DNA of 64,000 nucleotides from Comamonas aquatica NBRC 14918 (GTDB taxonomy: Bacteria > Pseudomonadota > Gammaproteobacteria > Burkholderiales > Burkholderiaceae_C): NCBI RefSeq assembly GCF_000739875.1, contig NZ_BBJR01000021.1, positions 1 through 64,000 of the forward strand, read 5' to 3'. Under the pieces are notes generated by a model, which was not told the DNA's origin, did not search any database, and worked only from the letters and a program-made list of their open reading frames with translations. Position numbers and translations under genes: made by a program. Position 1 is the stretch's first letter, and every line of letters starts with the position of its first letter. This document shows positions 48,178 through 57,118 of this stretch, in pieces.

Positions 48178-48544
48178 ATGTCGTCCTCCACGGCGCCACC
48201 CGGTGCAGCTCTGCGCGTCTGCTGACGGATGCCACCAATTAATACTCAAATTGAGTATTTATGACCAAAAAAAAGTGCCGCCACGGCGTGCACGGGCATT
48301 TATGCTAATTCCGAGCATTAATCCTTGTCAACCCAGACAGGCAGGTGCTTATTACTAATCCATATCAAATCTAGGACGGCAACCGCACCCGTGGGACCGC
48401 ATTTCTCGGACAATAGCGGTCTACCTTATAAGAAGCCGGCCCGCTATACCCGCTGTGCATATGCGCAGCACCCAAGGTTCGCCACCTGGCTGCTAACGCT
48501 CGGGCAGGCTGTGCCCATTTTTGCTTTACCCGTCTTTTGTCATC
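48178..48544. other. Divergent intergenic region with operator-like palindromes
   Basis: Separates livK from fpr. It holds the palindrome at 48241-48259 and a weaker dyad ATGCT-N7-AGCAT (48302-48318). A minus-strand promoter for livK (TTGGTC, 17 bases, GTATTA) overlaps the first palindrome. No gene seen. Confidence 0.55.
48241..48259. promoter_or_regulatory. Perfect operator-like palindrome upstream of livK
   Basis: AATACTCAA and TTGAGTATT are exact inverted repeats around a single central base, sitting between the predicted -35 and -10 boxes of the livK promoter on the minus strand. The shape fits a repressor of the MarR or IclR type; an IclR gene lies 1.2 kb away. Confidence 0.6.
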
Positions 48545-49315
48545 ATGAGTGCTTTCCTCGAAGAACGCGTCCTGTCCGTGCACCACTGGACCGACCGCCT
48601 GTTTTCCTTCACCACCACCCGCGACACGTCGCTGCGCTTTTCCAACGGCCACTTCACCATGATCGGCCTGAAGGTCGACGGCAAGAATCTGTTGCGCGCC
48701 TACTCCATCGCCAGCCCCAACTACGAGGAGCACCTGGAGTTCCTGTCGATCAAGGTCGAGGACGGCCCCCTGACCTCGCGCCTGCAGCACATCCAGGTCG
48801 GTGACACCATCATCGTCGGCAAGAAGCCCACGGGCACGCTGCTGATCGACTACCTGCTGCCCGGCAAGAACCTGTACCTGATCGGCACCGGCACCGGCCT
48901 GGCGCCCTGGCTGGCCGTGGCGCGCGACCCCGAGACCTACGAGAAGTTCGACAACGTGGTCGTGGTGCACGGCGTGCGCGAGGTCAAGGAACTGGCCTAC
49001 CAGGAGATGTTCGAGCAACTGCCCGAGCATGAATTCCTGGGCGAGATCGTCAAGGGCAAGCTGCACTACTACCCCACCGTGACGCGCGAGCCCTTCCGCA
49101 ACCAGGGCCGCATCACCGACCTGATCAACAACAACGTCTTCCCGCAGAACCTGGGCCTGCCCGCGCTGAACCCCGAGACCGACCGCGTCATGCTCTGCGG
49201 CAGCCCCGCCATGCTGGCCGATCTGAAGCACATGATGGAAGTGCGCGGCTTCAAGGAAGGCAACACCACCACGCCCGGCGACTTCGTGATCGAACGCGCC
49301 TTCGTCGAGAAGTAA
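48545..49315 (+). CDS. fpr: Ferredoxin-NADP reductase
   Basis: A 256-residue flavoprotein. FAD-binding RAYSIASP is at residues 51-58, the NADP-binding GTGTGLAP follows, and the C-terminus ends FVEK as in bacterial Fpr with an aromatic near the flavin. It passes electrons between NADPH and ferredoxin or flavodoxin, supporting oxidative stress defence and Fe-S enzymes. Start ATG at 48545. A UUCG-loop terminator follows at once. Confidence 0.92.
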   Translation: MSAFLEERVLSVHHWTDRLFSFTTTRDTSLRFSNGHFTMIGLKVDGKNLLRAYSIASPNYEEHLEFLSIKVEDGPLTSRLQHIQVGDTIIVGKKPTGTLLIDYLLPGKNLYLIGTGTGLAPWLAVARDPETYEKFDNVVVVHGVREVKELAYQEMFEQLPEHEFLGEIVKGKLHYYPTVTREPFRNQGRITDLINNNVFPQNLGLPALNPETDRVMLCGSPAMLADLKHMMEVRGFKEGNTTTPGDFVIERAFVEK

Positions 49316-49334
49316 TCCCGCTCTCTCTGCCCAA

Positions 49335-49367
49335 GGCCCGCCGCGGTTCGCCGCGGCGGGCCTTTTT
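49335..49367 (+). terminator. Rho-independent terminator after fpr
   Basis: GGCCCGCCGCGG pairs with CCGCGGCGGGCC around the tetraloop TTCG, followed by five T residues; a classic strong terminator. Confidence 0.9.
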
Positions 49368-49419
49368 GTTGGCGAAAGCCCTGTGGCGCCGCGCGCCGGG
49401 GGTTTCCATAATCCAGGGC

Positions 49420-50223
49420 ATGCCTGCCCTTCGCGACCCGGCCCTGCCCGCCGCCCCCGACCGCAACTACATCACCGCCCTGGCACGCGGCCTGGAGGTG
49501 CTGTCGTGCTTTCGTTCCGGCGAGAAACTGCTGGGCAACCAGGACATCGCGCGCCGCTGCGGGCTGCCCAAGTCCACGGTCTCGCGCCTGACGCACACGC
49601 TGACCGCGCTGGGCTACCTGATCCACGTGCCCGAAGAAGGCAAGTACCGCCTGGGCACGGCCACGCTGGCCCTGGGCAGCGCCATGCTGTCGGGGCTGGA
49701 TGTGCGCAAGATCGCACGGCCGCTGATGCAAAAGCTGTGCGACCTGACGCAGGCCGAGGTGGCCCTGGCCGCGCGCGACCGGCACAGCATGGTCTACATC
49801 GAACACTGCCCCAGCCCGCTGCCCATGGACTCGGACCTGGACATCGGCACGCGCCTGCCGCTGGGCACCACGGCCGTGGGCCGCGCCTGGCTGGCGGCCT
49901 GTCCGGTGAAGGAACGCCTGCAGGCGCTGGATTACCTGCAGGCCCATGCGCCCGAGCAGTGGGCCGCCGTCCAGCCCCTGGCGGCACAGTGGCCGCAGCA
50001 CCAGGAGCGCCCCCACCCCTGGCTGACCACCTCCTTCGGCGACTGGCTGCCGCACGTCAACGCCATCGCCCTGGCCTTCTCGCCGGGCCGTGGTCTGCCG
50101 CTGATGGCCATCAGCTGCGGCGGCCCGGCGCGGCTGATTTCTGCCGACCTGCTGATGTCCCGCGCCCGGCCCGAGCTGGAGCGCATGGTGCGCCGCCTGC
50201 AGCAGGCCATCTACCAGGCCTAG
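49420..50223 (+). CDS. IclR-family transcriptional regulator
   Basis: A 267-residue regulator: winged helix at about 16-80 (NYITALARGLEVLSCF, LLGNQDIARRCGLPKSTVSRL) then an IclR effector domain. Such proteins commonly repress catabolic and transport genes. The nearby Liv operons and the SDR gene, 121 bases downstream, are candidate targets. Start ATG at 49420 is weakly supported by upstream AGGG. Confidence 0.88.
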   Translation: MPALRDPALPAAPDRNYITALARGLEVLSCFRSGEKLLGNQDIARRCGLPKSTVSRLTHTLTALGYLIHVPEEGKYRLGTATLALGSAMLSGLDVRKIARPLMQKLCDLTQAEVALAARDRHSMVYIEHCPSPLPMDSDLDIGTRLPLGTTAVGRAWLAACPVKERLQALDYLQAHAPEQWAAVQPLAAQWPQHQERPHPWLTTSFGDWLPHVNAIALAFSPGRGLPLMAISCGGPARLISADLLMSRARPELERMVRRLQQAIYQA

Positions 50224-50344
50224 CGCTGCGCCGGCGACAGTTACCGAGACGACAGCGCCGCCGCGCCGCCTCTCCTAGGATGTTTGCTGGAGCGTTCCGC
50301 GCTGCGGCCCCTCCAGTCCACACCAACAAGCAAGGAGACACGGC

Positions 50345-51118
50345 ATGAGCGTCCGACAACTGTTCAACCTGGCCGGCAAGACCGCGCTGATCACCGGGGG
50401 CTCGCGCGGCCTGGGCCTGCAGATGGCCGAGGCCCTGGGCGAGATGGGGGCCCGCCTGGCCATCACGGCGCGCAAGGCCGACGAGCTGGCCGCCGCCAAG
50501 GCCCACCTCGAAGGCCTGGGCATCCAGGTCGCCACCTTCACCAACGACCTGCAGCAGTTCGACGCCATTCCGGCGCTGGTCGATGCCGTGCTGGCCGAGC
50601 TGGGCACCATCGACATCCTGGTGAACAACGCCGGCGCCACCTGGGGCGCCAAGGCCGAGGACTACCCCGACGCAGCCTGGCACAAGGTCATGAACCTCAA
50701 CGTCTCCGCGCCCTTCTTCCTGACGCGCGAGGTGGCCAAGCGCGTGATGATTCCCAAGGGCCAGGGCAACGTCATCATCACGGCCTCGGTGGCGGCCTTC
50801 AAGGGCACGCCACCGGGCATGCACACCGTGGCCTACAACACCTCCAAGGCCGCCGCCGTGCACCTGGCGCGCACCCTGGCGTCCGAGTGGGGGCCGTACG
50901 GCATCCGCGTGAACGCCATCTGCCCGGGCTTTTTCCCCAGCAAGCTGGCCAACGGCCTGATCGACCAGCTGGGCGACCAGTTGATCGCGCGGGCACCGCT
51001 GCGCCGCATCGGCGGCGAGGAGGACCTGAAGGGCGCGGCCGTCTACCTGGCCTCGGACGCCTCGCGCCACATGACCGGCCAGGCCCTGGTGCTGGACGGC
51101 GGCGCCAGCCTGATCTGA
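50345..51118 (+). CDS. Short-chain dehydrogenase/reductase
   Basis: A 257-residue SDR. Cofactor motif GGSRGLG (about 18-24), NNAGA motif, catalytic Ser in ITASVAAF and YxxxK in YNTSKAA. The C-terminus ends in the typical GGASLI. It may belong to the catabolic or transport unit under the IclR regulator. AAGGAGA precedes the ATG. Confidence 0.88.
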   Translation: MSVRQLFNLAGKTALITGGSRGLGLQMAEALGEMGARLAITARKADELAAAKAHLEGLGIQVATFTNDLQQFDAIPALVDAVLAELGTIDILVNNAGATWGAKAEDYPDAAWHKVMNLNVSAPFFLTREVAKRVMIPKGQGNVIITASVAAFKGTPPGMHTVAYNTSKAAAVHLARTLASEWGPYGIRVNAICPGFFPSKLANGLIDQLGDQLIARAPLRRIGGEEDLKGAAVYLASDASRHMTGQALVLDGGASLI

Positions 51119-51128
51119 TTGAAATTAG

Positions 51129-51206
51129 GAGCAGTTAGCGCTTACCATTCAACGATTTCAGACACAAAACACTTTGAAATCATGGTGGGACAAGCGCAAA
51201 CTGCTC
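51129..51206. repeat. Dispersed repeat, composite form with inner hairpin
   Basis: Outer arms GAGCAGTTAGCGCTT (51129-51143) and CAAGCGCAAACTGCTC (51191-51206) match inverted at 14 of 16 positions. Inside lies a perfect 7-bp hairpin GATTTCA (51154-51160)/TGAAATC (51175-51181). Same two-level plan as at 20236-20330. Confidence 0.65.
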
Positions 51207-51237
51207 TTCTTAATGAATATTCCATGGTCGTGATGGC

Positions 51238-51273
51238 CCAACAAAAAGCGCACCGAGGTGCGCTTTTTGTTGG
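51238..51273. terminator. Bidirectional terminator between the SDR and solute-binding genes
   Basis: CCAACAAAAAGCGCACC (51238-51254) and GGTGCGCTTTTTGTTGG (51257-51273) are perfect inverted repeats; the A and T runs lie within the arms, so both strands end in a T run. Confidence 0.85.
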
Positions 51274-51293
51274 GGTGTGACCGACCCGTCGGT

Positions 51294-52463
51294 TTATTTC
51301 TTGTCGGTGCTGATCACGGTGATCTTGCCGTCCTGCACCGCCCCACCGCGCTCGCGGGTCAGGGTGCCGCCCTTGTCGTCCACGCCCAGCACGCCGCCGG
51401 GGTTCACCTGGGGCGACAGCGCCTTGTAGCCCGCATCCAGCTTGGCGTGGATGGCCTTGGCATCGGTGGCCGAGCCGGCCAGCTGCATGGCCTTGGCCGT
51501 AGCGTGCACGGCGGTGTAGTTCCACAGGGCCTCGGAGCCGGGCACGCGGCCCGCGAACTTCTGGCCGAAGCGCGCGATGAAGGCTTGGTTGTCGGGCGAG
51601 GGGTCGGCCGACACGGGCAGCACGCCGATGGCGCCTTCCAGCACCTCCAGGCCGCCGACGACGCGCGCCATCTCATCCAGCTTGGCCTGGTCCATGACCA
51701 GAAAGCCACCCTTGAAACCCAGCTCGCGCGCCTGCTTGACGACCAGGGCCGTGGGCTCGGAGGCCCCGCCGACAAACAGCACATCGGGCTTGGCCGCCAG
51801 CGCCTTGCTGACGCCGCTGTAGAAGTCGGTGGCGCGGTTGTAGCTCATGGGGTTCTCGGCCACCACGCTGCCGCCCAGCTTTTCCCAGCCGGGCTTGAAG
51901 GCCGCGGCCCAGGCCTTGGCGTAGTCGTGGTCCGCTCCCACCATGGCCACCTTCTTGCCGTAGCGCTGCATCAGGTAGCTGGAGAAGGGCTCGATGTAGG
52001 TGGTGAACTCCGGCGGAATGCGCAGCGTCAGCTTGTTGCCGCGGTTGGTGATCTGCGGCACCGAGCTATAGGCCAGCACGATGAAGTTGCTGCGCTCGTT
52101 GGTGGTCTGCACCGCGAAGATGCCGCCGGAATGCGGCACCAGGATGGCCGCCGTCTTGTGCTGCTGCACCAGGCGCTGGGCGTTGATGGCGGTCTCCGAC
52201 GGGTTGTACTTGTCGTCCAGCGGCACGATCTCGAACTTCACCTTCTTGCCGCCCACCTCCAGGTTGGCGGCATTGAGTTCGTCGGCCGCCAGCAGCATGC
52301 CGTCCAGCGCATTCTTGCCGTACTGCGCGGCACCGCCCGACAGCGGCCCCGAGTAACCGATCTTGACCACGTCCTGCGCCATCGCCGGCGCAGCCCAGGT
52401 GGCCGCACAGGCCAGGGCCAGCCCGGTCAGCTGGCGGCGATTGAGTCGAGAAAATGCACGCAT
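51294..52463 (-). CDS. Liv-type ABC transporter solute-binding protein (second system)
   Basis: A 389-residue periplasmic binding protein. The signal peptide has RR at the start (LNRRQLTGLALA) and ends PAMA, so a Tat route is possible but not firm. The mature fold starts VVKIGYSGPLSGGAAQYGKNALDGM, close to branched-chain amino-acid and amide receptors. Preceded by AGGAGA. It is the last gene of the second operon, 181 bases after livF. Confidence 0.9.
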   Translation of the reverse strand: MRAFSRLNRRQLTGLALACAATWAAPAMAQDVVKIGYSGPLSGGAAQYGKNALDGMLLAADELNAANLEVGGKKVKFEIVPLDDKYNPSETAINAQRLVQQHKTAAILVPHSGGIFAVQTTNERSNFIVLAYSSVPQITNRGNKLTLRIPPEFTTYIEPFSSYLMQRYGKKVAMVGADHDYAKAWAAAFKPGWEKLGGSVVAENPMSYNRATDFYSGVSKALAAKPDVLFVGGASEPTALVVKQARELGFKGGFLVMDQAKLDEMARVVGGLEVLEGAIGVLPVSADPSPDNQAFIARFGQKFAGRVPGSEALWNYTAVHATAKAMQLAGSATDAKAIHAKLDAGYKALSPQVNPGGVLGVDDKGGTLTRERGGAVQDGKITVISTDKK

Positions 52464-52644
52464 GGTTGTCTCCTTGTGTGTGGTGTGTCTTGCGTTGCGG
52501 AACCAGAACTGCGCACCTCGGCGCAGTGAAAATCACTCACTTTCGCGGGGGACATCGCGCCGGGGCCGCCCCGCAGCGCTGGTGTCGTCCCCCTTGGGCG
52601 GGCCCCACCAGAGCGGGGGAAGGCACCCAGCGCCTCAGGGGGGG

Positions 52645-53352
52645 TCATGCCCCGATGTACGCCTTGCGGATCGAGTCATCGGCCAGTAGCGCCGCGGGCG
52701 CGCCTTCGCGCACGATGCGGCCGTTTTCCAGCACGTAGGCGCGGTGGGCGATCTTCAGCGCCGCAAACGCGTTCTGCTCGGCCAGCAGCACCGTGGTGCC
52801 GGCTGCATTGATGCGCTGTATGACCTCGAACATCTGCTTGATCACCAGCGGCGCCAGGCCCAGCGAGGGTTCGTCCAGCAGCAGCACCCGGGGGCGGCCC
52901 ATCATGGCGCGGCCGATGGCCACCATCTGCTGCTGCCCGCCCGACAGCGAGCCGGCCGGGTCGTGCTGCTTGTCGCGCAGGATGGGGAACAGGGCGAACA
53001 CCTCCTCCAGCGTCTGGCGGCTGGGGCTGGGGTCGCGGCGGTGCACGTAGGCGCCCAGCTCCAGGTTCTTGCGCACGCTCATCTGCGGGAACAGCTTGCG
53101 CCCCTCGGGGCACTGCACCACGCCGGACTGCACGATGGCCGAGGGCTTGCGGCCCACCAGTTCCTGGCCGTTCCAGGTGATAGAGCCGCCGGCGGCCTTG
53201 TGGATGCCGCTGGCCGTCAGGAACAGCGAGCTCTTGCCGGCGCCGTTGGCGCCCAGCAGCACCACCAGCTCGCCCTGGCCGGCATGCAGGCTGACCTGGT
53301 CCAGCGCCAGGAAACTGCCGTATTTCAGCGAGACGTTCTCAAACTTCAGCAT
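52645..53352 (-). CDS. livF: Liv ABC transporter ATPase LivF (second system)
   Basis: A 235-residue ABC ATPase with Walker [10 protein letters not shown], signature LSGGQQQM and Walker [11 protein letters not shown]. The start overlaps the livG stop region by 14 bases. With LivG it energises the second Liv transporter. Confidence 0.93.
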   Translation of the reverse strand: MLKFENVSLKYGSFLALDQVSLHAGQGELVVLLGANGAGKSSLFLTASGIHKAAGGSITWNGQELVGRKPSAIVQSGVVQCPEGRKLFPQMSVRKNLELGAYVHRRDPSPSRQTLEEVFALFPILRDKQHDPAGSLSGGQQQMVAIGRAMMGRPRVLLLDEPSLGLAPLVIKQMFEVIQRINAAGTTVLLAEQNAFAALKIAHRAYVLENGRIVREGAPAALLADDSIRKAYIGA

Positions 53353-54103
53353 GCTCGCTCCCCAGGTAGGCGTCGATCACCGCCGGGTTGCGGCGGATCT
53401 CGTCGGGCGTGCCTTCGGCGATCTTCTCGCCATAGCTCAGCACCAGGATCTTGTCGGCCAGGCTCATGATCATGCCCATCTTGTGTTCGATCAGCGCCAC
53501 CGTCATGCCGTGCCGCACGAACTTGCGGATCAACTGGGCCAGGCCCTCGGTCTCCTCCGGGTTCACGCCGCCGGCCGGCTCGTCCAGCAGCAGCAATTGC
53601 GGGTCGGTGGCCAGCGCCAGCGCAAAGGCCACGCGCTTGCGCTCCTCCTGCGTGATGTCGCCCGCCAGGCGGTGGGCGATGTGCGACAGGCCGACGAAGT
53701 CCAGCGCATCGCGCGCCTTCTCGCGGCACACGCGCTCCTCCTCGCGCAGGCGGCTGGAGCCGCGCAGCACATCCCACAGCCCGGAGCGCGTGCGCAGGCG
53801 GTGGCCGACGATCAGGTTGTCCAGCACCGAGGCCTTGTCGAACAGCGACGTGGCCTGGAAGGTGCGCGCCACGCCCAGCTGCGCCACCTGGTCCGGGCGC
53901 AGCGAAGTCACATCGCACCCGTTGAAGGTGATGGTGCCGCTGGTGGGCTTGTGCATGGAGCTGATCAGGTTGAAGAACGTGGTCTTGCCAGCACCGTTGG
54001 GGCCGATGATGGCGTTGATCTTGCCGGCCTCGATCACGGTGCTGACGTCGTTGACCGCCGCCAGCCCGCCGAAGCGCTTGGTCAGGTGTTCAATCTTGAG
54101 CAT
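53339..54103 (-). CDS. livG: Liv ABC transporter ATPase LivG (second system)
   Basis: A 254-residue ABC ATPase: Walker [10 protein letters not shown], Walker [11 protein letters not shown], start ATG at 54103 giving [13 protein letters not shown]. The start overlaps the livM stop by 14 bases. Confidence 0.93.
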   Translation of the reverse strand: MLKIEHLTKRFGGLAAVNDVSTVIEAGKINAIIGPNGAGKTTFFNLISSMHKPTSGTITFNGCDVTSLRPDQVAQLGVARTFQATSLFDKASVLDNLIVGHRLRTRSGLWDVLRGSSRLREEERVCREKARDALDFVGLSHIAHRLAGDITQEERKRVAFALALATDPQLLLLDEPAGGVNPEETEGLAQLIRKFVRHGMTVALIEHKMGMIMSLADKILVLSYGEKIAEGTPDEIRRNPAVIDAYLGSEHAEV

Positions 54104-55064
54104 GGGGCCGGCCCTCCTTGGCCGCACGGCGCGCGCGCCACGCCAGAAAACTGCCCACGATGCCGTGGGGCAGGAAGATGACCAGCGCCACCAGGATGGG
54201 GCCAAAGACGATGAAGCGGTACTCCTGCAGGAACTGCAGCGACTGCGTCAGCCACGGCATGCCGATGGCGCCCAGCAGCGGGCCCAGCACCGTGCCCAGG
54301 CCGCCGACGATCATGAAGATCATCATGTCGAAGGTGTGGTGCGTGCCGGCCAGGTCCGGGCCGATGAAGCGCACGAAGCCCGCGTACAGCCCGCCCGCCA
54401 TGCCGGCGTAGAACACGCTGAGCATGAAGGCCAGGGTCTTGTTGCGCATCAGGTTGATGCCCAGCGCCTCGGCCAGCTCGTCGCTGTTGCGGATGGCGAT
54501 GAAGGTGCGCCCCAGCAGCGACTTGACGATGCGGCGCATGGCCCAGACGGCCAGCACCAGAAAGCCCAGCGTGAGGTAGTACAGCGCCAGCGGGGACTCG
54601 AAGCTGATGGCGCCGATTGGCTCGGGCGCGGGGATGCCCATGATGCCCACCGTGCCGTGCGTCAGGCCCTCCCACTTCTCGATGATGAGGAACATGATGT
54701 AGCCCACGCACAGGGTGAAGATGGCAAAGAAGTGCCCCTTCAGCCGCAGCGACAGCAGGCCCACGCCATAGCCCAGCACCACGTTCACCACCCCCGCCAT
54801 GGGGAAGGCGGCCCAGAAGCTCCAGCCATGGTCCACGGTCAGGATGCCCACGGTGTAGGCACCGACGGCCATGAAACCGGCATGCGCCAGGTTGAGCTGG
54901 CCGGTGTAGCCCGTGATCAGGTTCAGCCCCAGCGTGGCGATGGCGAAGATGTAGGCCGTGCTCATCACCGTCAGGTGGTAGTCGTTGCCCGCCACCCAGG
55001 GGAAGGCCAGGCTGGCTGCCAGCAGCAACCCCCAGGCCAGTTTGCTATCGATAAAAGATTGCAT
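54090..55064 (-). CDS. livM: Liv ABC transporter permease LivM (second system)
   Basis: A 324-residue membrane protein with eight to nine helices and the LivM signature GLNLITGYTGQLNLAHAGFM. The start ATG at 55064 is one base before the livH stop region; an in-frame upstream TTG is unlikely. Confidence 0.92.
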   Translation of the reverse strand: MQSFIDSKLAWGLLLAASLAFPWVAGNDYHLTVMSTAYIFAIATLGLNLITGYTGQLNLAHAGFMAVGAYTVGILTVDHGWSFWAAFPMAGVVNVVLGYGVGLLSLRLKGHFFAIFTLCVGYIMFLIIEKWEGLTHGTVGIMGIPAPEPIGAISFESPLALYYLTLGFLVLAVWAMRRIVKSLLGRTFIAIRNSDELAEALGINLMRNKTLAFMLSVFYAGMAGGLYAGFVRFIGPDLAGTHHTFDMMIFMIVGGLGTVLGPLLGAIGMPWLTQSLQFLQEYRFIVFGPILVALVIFLPHGIVGSFLAWRARRAAKEGRPHAQD

Positions 55065-55065
55065 C

Positions 55066-55929
55066 TCAGCGCCCCCTCTTTGCAAACAGGCCCTCGGGGC
55101 GCATCGACAGGATCACCACCAGCAGCACGAAGGCGATGATGTCCTTGTAGTCGGTCGAGATGTAGTAGGCGCCGAAGCTCTCGGCAAAGCCGATGATCAG
55201 CCCGCCCACGATGGCACCGGGAATGCTGCCCATGCCGCCCAGGATGATGATCACGAAGGCCTTGGTGATCACCAGATGGCCCATGGCCGGGTAGACCAGG
55301 TTGATGGGCGCGTACAGCGTGGCCGCCACGGCCGCCAGCACGCCGGAGATGGCAAAGGTCAGCATGGCCACGCGCTGGGCGTCGATGCCGACGATGGAGG
55401 CCCCGTCGCGGTTCTGCGCCATGGCGATGATGGTCGAGCCCACCACCGTCCGCGTCAGGAACAGGTGCAGCGCCACCATCAGCGCAAAGGCCGCGGCAAT
55501 GATCAGCAGGCGCTGGGCCGGCGCGGTCACGCCGCCCAGGTCGATGATGCTGGTGTAGGGCGTCTGCATGCGCTGGAAATCTGCGCCCCAGAGCGCCTGG
55601 GCCGCCGCCTCCAGGAACAGCAGCACGCCGATGGCGGCCACCATGGGGTGGATGCCCGAGGCGTTGCGCAGCGGCGTGAAGACCAGCCGCTCGCTGACCA
55701 CGGCCATCGCCGCCACCACGCCTGCGGCCACCAGCATCGCCAGCCAGTAGCCCAGGCCCCAGGCGTTCATCGCATGGAAGGCGACGAAGGCACCGACCAT
55801 GTAGAACGCACCGTGCGCGAAATTGGGCACGTGCAAGATGCCGTAGACCAGGGTCAGCCCCAGCGCCACCAGCCCGTAGATACCGCCCAATGTCAGGCCA
55901 TTGAGCACTTGCTGCAAAAGAACGTCCAT
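55066..55929 (-). CDS. livH: Liv ABC transporter permease LivH (second system)
   Basis: A 287-residue membrane protein with the LivH signature LVYGILHVPNFAHGAFYMVGA and the cytoplasmic loop FVIIILGGMGSIPGAI for ATPase docking. ATG at 55929 has AGGAGG 5 bases upstream; a GTG just before it would be too close. First gene of the operon; an imperfect dyad TTCCGC-TGT-GCAGAA lies about 155 bases upstream (56084-56098). Confidence 0.92.
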   Translation of the reverse strand: MDVLLQQVLNGLTLGGIYGLVALGLTLVYGILHVPNFAHGAFYMVGAFVAFHAMNAWGLGYWLAMLVAAGVVAAMAVVSERLVFTPLRNASGIHPMVAAIGVLLFLEAAAQALWGADFQRMQTPYTSIIDLGGVTAPAQRLLIIAAAFALMVALHLFLTRTVVGSTIIAMAQNRDGASIVGIDAQRVAMLTFAISGVLAAVAATLYAPINLVYPAMGHLVITKAFVIIILGGMGSIPGAIVGGLIIGFAESFGAYYISTDYKDIIAFVLLVVILSMRPEGLFAKRGR

Positions 55930-56083
55930 CACGCCCTCCTGCCCTGGTGGCCGTCGCGCACGCCTGCGCCAACGGCCGTGGTGTTGTTCTGCATCCCTGT
56001 CTCCTTGATCGGTTGGCAGCGATGGCCGGCACCCCGCTGTCAGTCCAGACTAGGGCCAGCTTTTGCAAATAAACAGTGGGAAA

Positions 56084-56098
56084 TTCCGCTGTGCAGAA
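56084..56098. promoter_or_regulatory. Dyad upstream of the second Liv operon
   Basis: TTCCGC-TGT-GCAGAA is an inverted repeat with one mismatch in six. IclR-type regulators often use such short dyads, and the IclR gene at 49420 is the nearest candidate. Evidence is slight. Confidence 0.3.
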
Positions 56099-56226
56099 CA
56101 ATTCCGGGCAAACCCCGAAGGTTTGAAGGCCCGCGCAGTAACCTAGTTGACGCGGCCTGCGGGGAAACCTTATGAGGGCAACCACGGTGACCTGTCAGGG
56201 ATTGGCGAAGCGGGGACAATGGCGCC

Positions 56227-56568
56227 ATGAGCGATACATCCACCACCTTGCGCCACCACCTGCAGCAACTGGAAGCCGAACTGCGCGCGGCCGCCTTGTG
56301 GGGCGCGCAGCCGCCGTCGGAACAGGCACTGGCATCGACCATGCCCTTCATGTACGACACCCTGCAGATCGAGGAATGGCTGCAGTGGGTGTTCGTGCCG
56401 CGCCTGCATGCGCTGCTGGACGCCAACGCCCCCCTGCCGGGCAACTGCAGCGTGCACCCGCTGGCCGAGCACGAATGGAACAGCCGCTTTCCCCAAGGCC
56501 CCCACGCCACGGCCTTGCAGGTGTTGGCCCGGATCGATGCCACGCTGACCGTGGCCGCCGCGGGCTAG
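56227..56568 (+). CDS. yqcC: YqcC-family protein (DUF446)
   Basis: A 113-residue soluble helical protein. The block MPFMYDTLQIEEWLQWVFVPRLHALL is the family hallmark of YqcC, a small protein often encoded next to the tRNA pseudouridine synthase TruC; truC is not present here. Function not settled. Terminator follows at 56596-56621. Confidence 0.85.
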   Translation: MSDTSTTLRHHLQQLEAELRAAALWGAQPPSEQALASTMPFMYDTLQIEEWLQWVFVPRLHALLDANAPLPGNCSVHPLAEHEWNSRFPQGPHATALQVLARIDATLTVAAAG

Positions 56569-56595
56569 GCCACACCCGGGCATCCCCCCAAAAAC

Positions 56596-56621
56596 AAAGC
56601 GCTGCCTCGGCAGCGCTTTTT
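56596..56621 (+). terminator. Rho-independent terminator after yqcC
   Basis: AAAGCGCTGCC (56596-56606) pairs with GGCAGCGCTTT (56609-56619), ending in a run of five T residues. Confidence 0.85.
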
Positions 56622-56642
56622 GCAGGGTGCGGCGCCGTGCGC

Positions 56643-57110
56643 TCAGGTCACCGGCGCCGGGTTGAACAGCACCAGCTGGTTGGCCAGCTTCCACTGTTCG
56701 GCCCAGGTCTTCTTGCGACCACTGGCCACGTCCAGCATGAACTGGAACATCTCCCAGCCCACGTCGGCAATCGTCTTCTCGCCCGTGGCGATGGTGCCGG
56801 CATTGATGTCCATGAGGTCGTGCCAGCGGCGCGCCAGATCGTGGCGCGTGGCCACCTTGATCACCGGCACCTCGGCCAGGCCTTAGGGCGTGCCGCGGCC
56901 CGTGGTGAACACGTGCAGGTTCATGCCAGCCGCCAGCTGCAACGTGCCAAAGATGAAGTCGCTGGCCGGCGTGGCCGCATAGGTCAGGCCCTTGCGCTGC
57001 AGCTTCTCGCCGGGCGAGAGCACGCCCGTGATGGGGGCGCTGCCGCTCTTGACGATGGAGCCCATGGCCTTCTCGACGATGTTGGACAGGCCACCTGCAC
57101 CGCTAAATGC
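56643..57110 (-). pseudogene. garD: Truncated, nonsense-disrupted galactarate dehydratase remnant
   Basis: Read on the minus strand, the translated sequence matches the C-terminal third of galactarate/altronate dehydratases: [57 protein letters not shown], then [17 protein letters not shown] and [20 protein letters not shown] stop at 56883-56885 interrupts it where a Tyr is expected (GRGTP-Y-GLA). The 5' two-thirds is gone; coding for YihY begins 9 bases away. So the gene is dead by truncation and by a nonsense change. Confidence 0.88.
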
Positions 57111-57118
57111 ACCCGGGC

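Noticed and set aside
51129-51206. The repeat as a transcription terminator of the SDR gene
   Set aside because: A much stronger bidirectional terminator lies just downstream (51238-51273), and the repeat lacks a T run.
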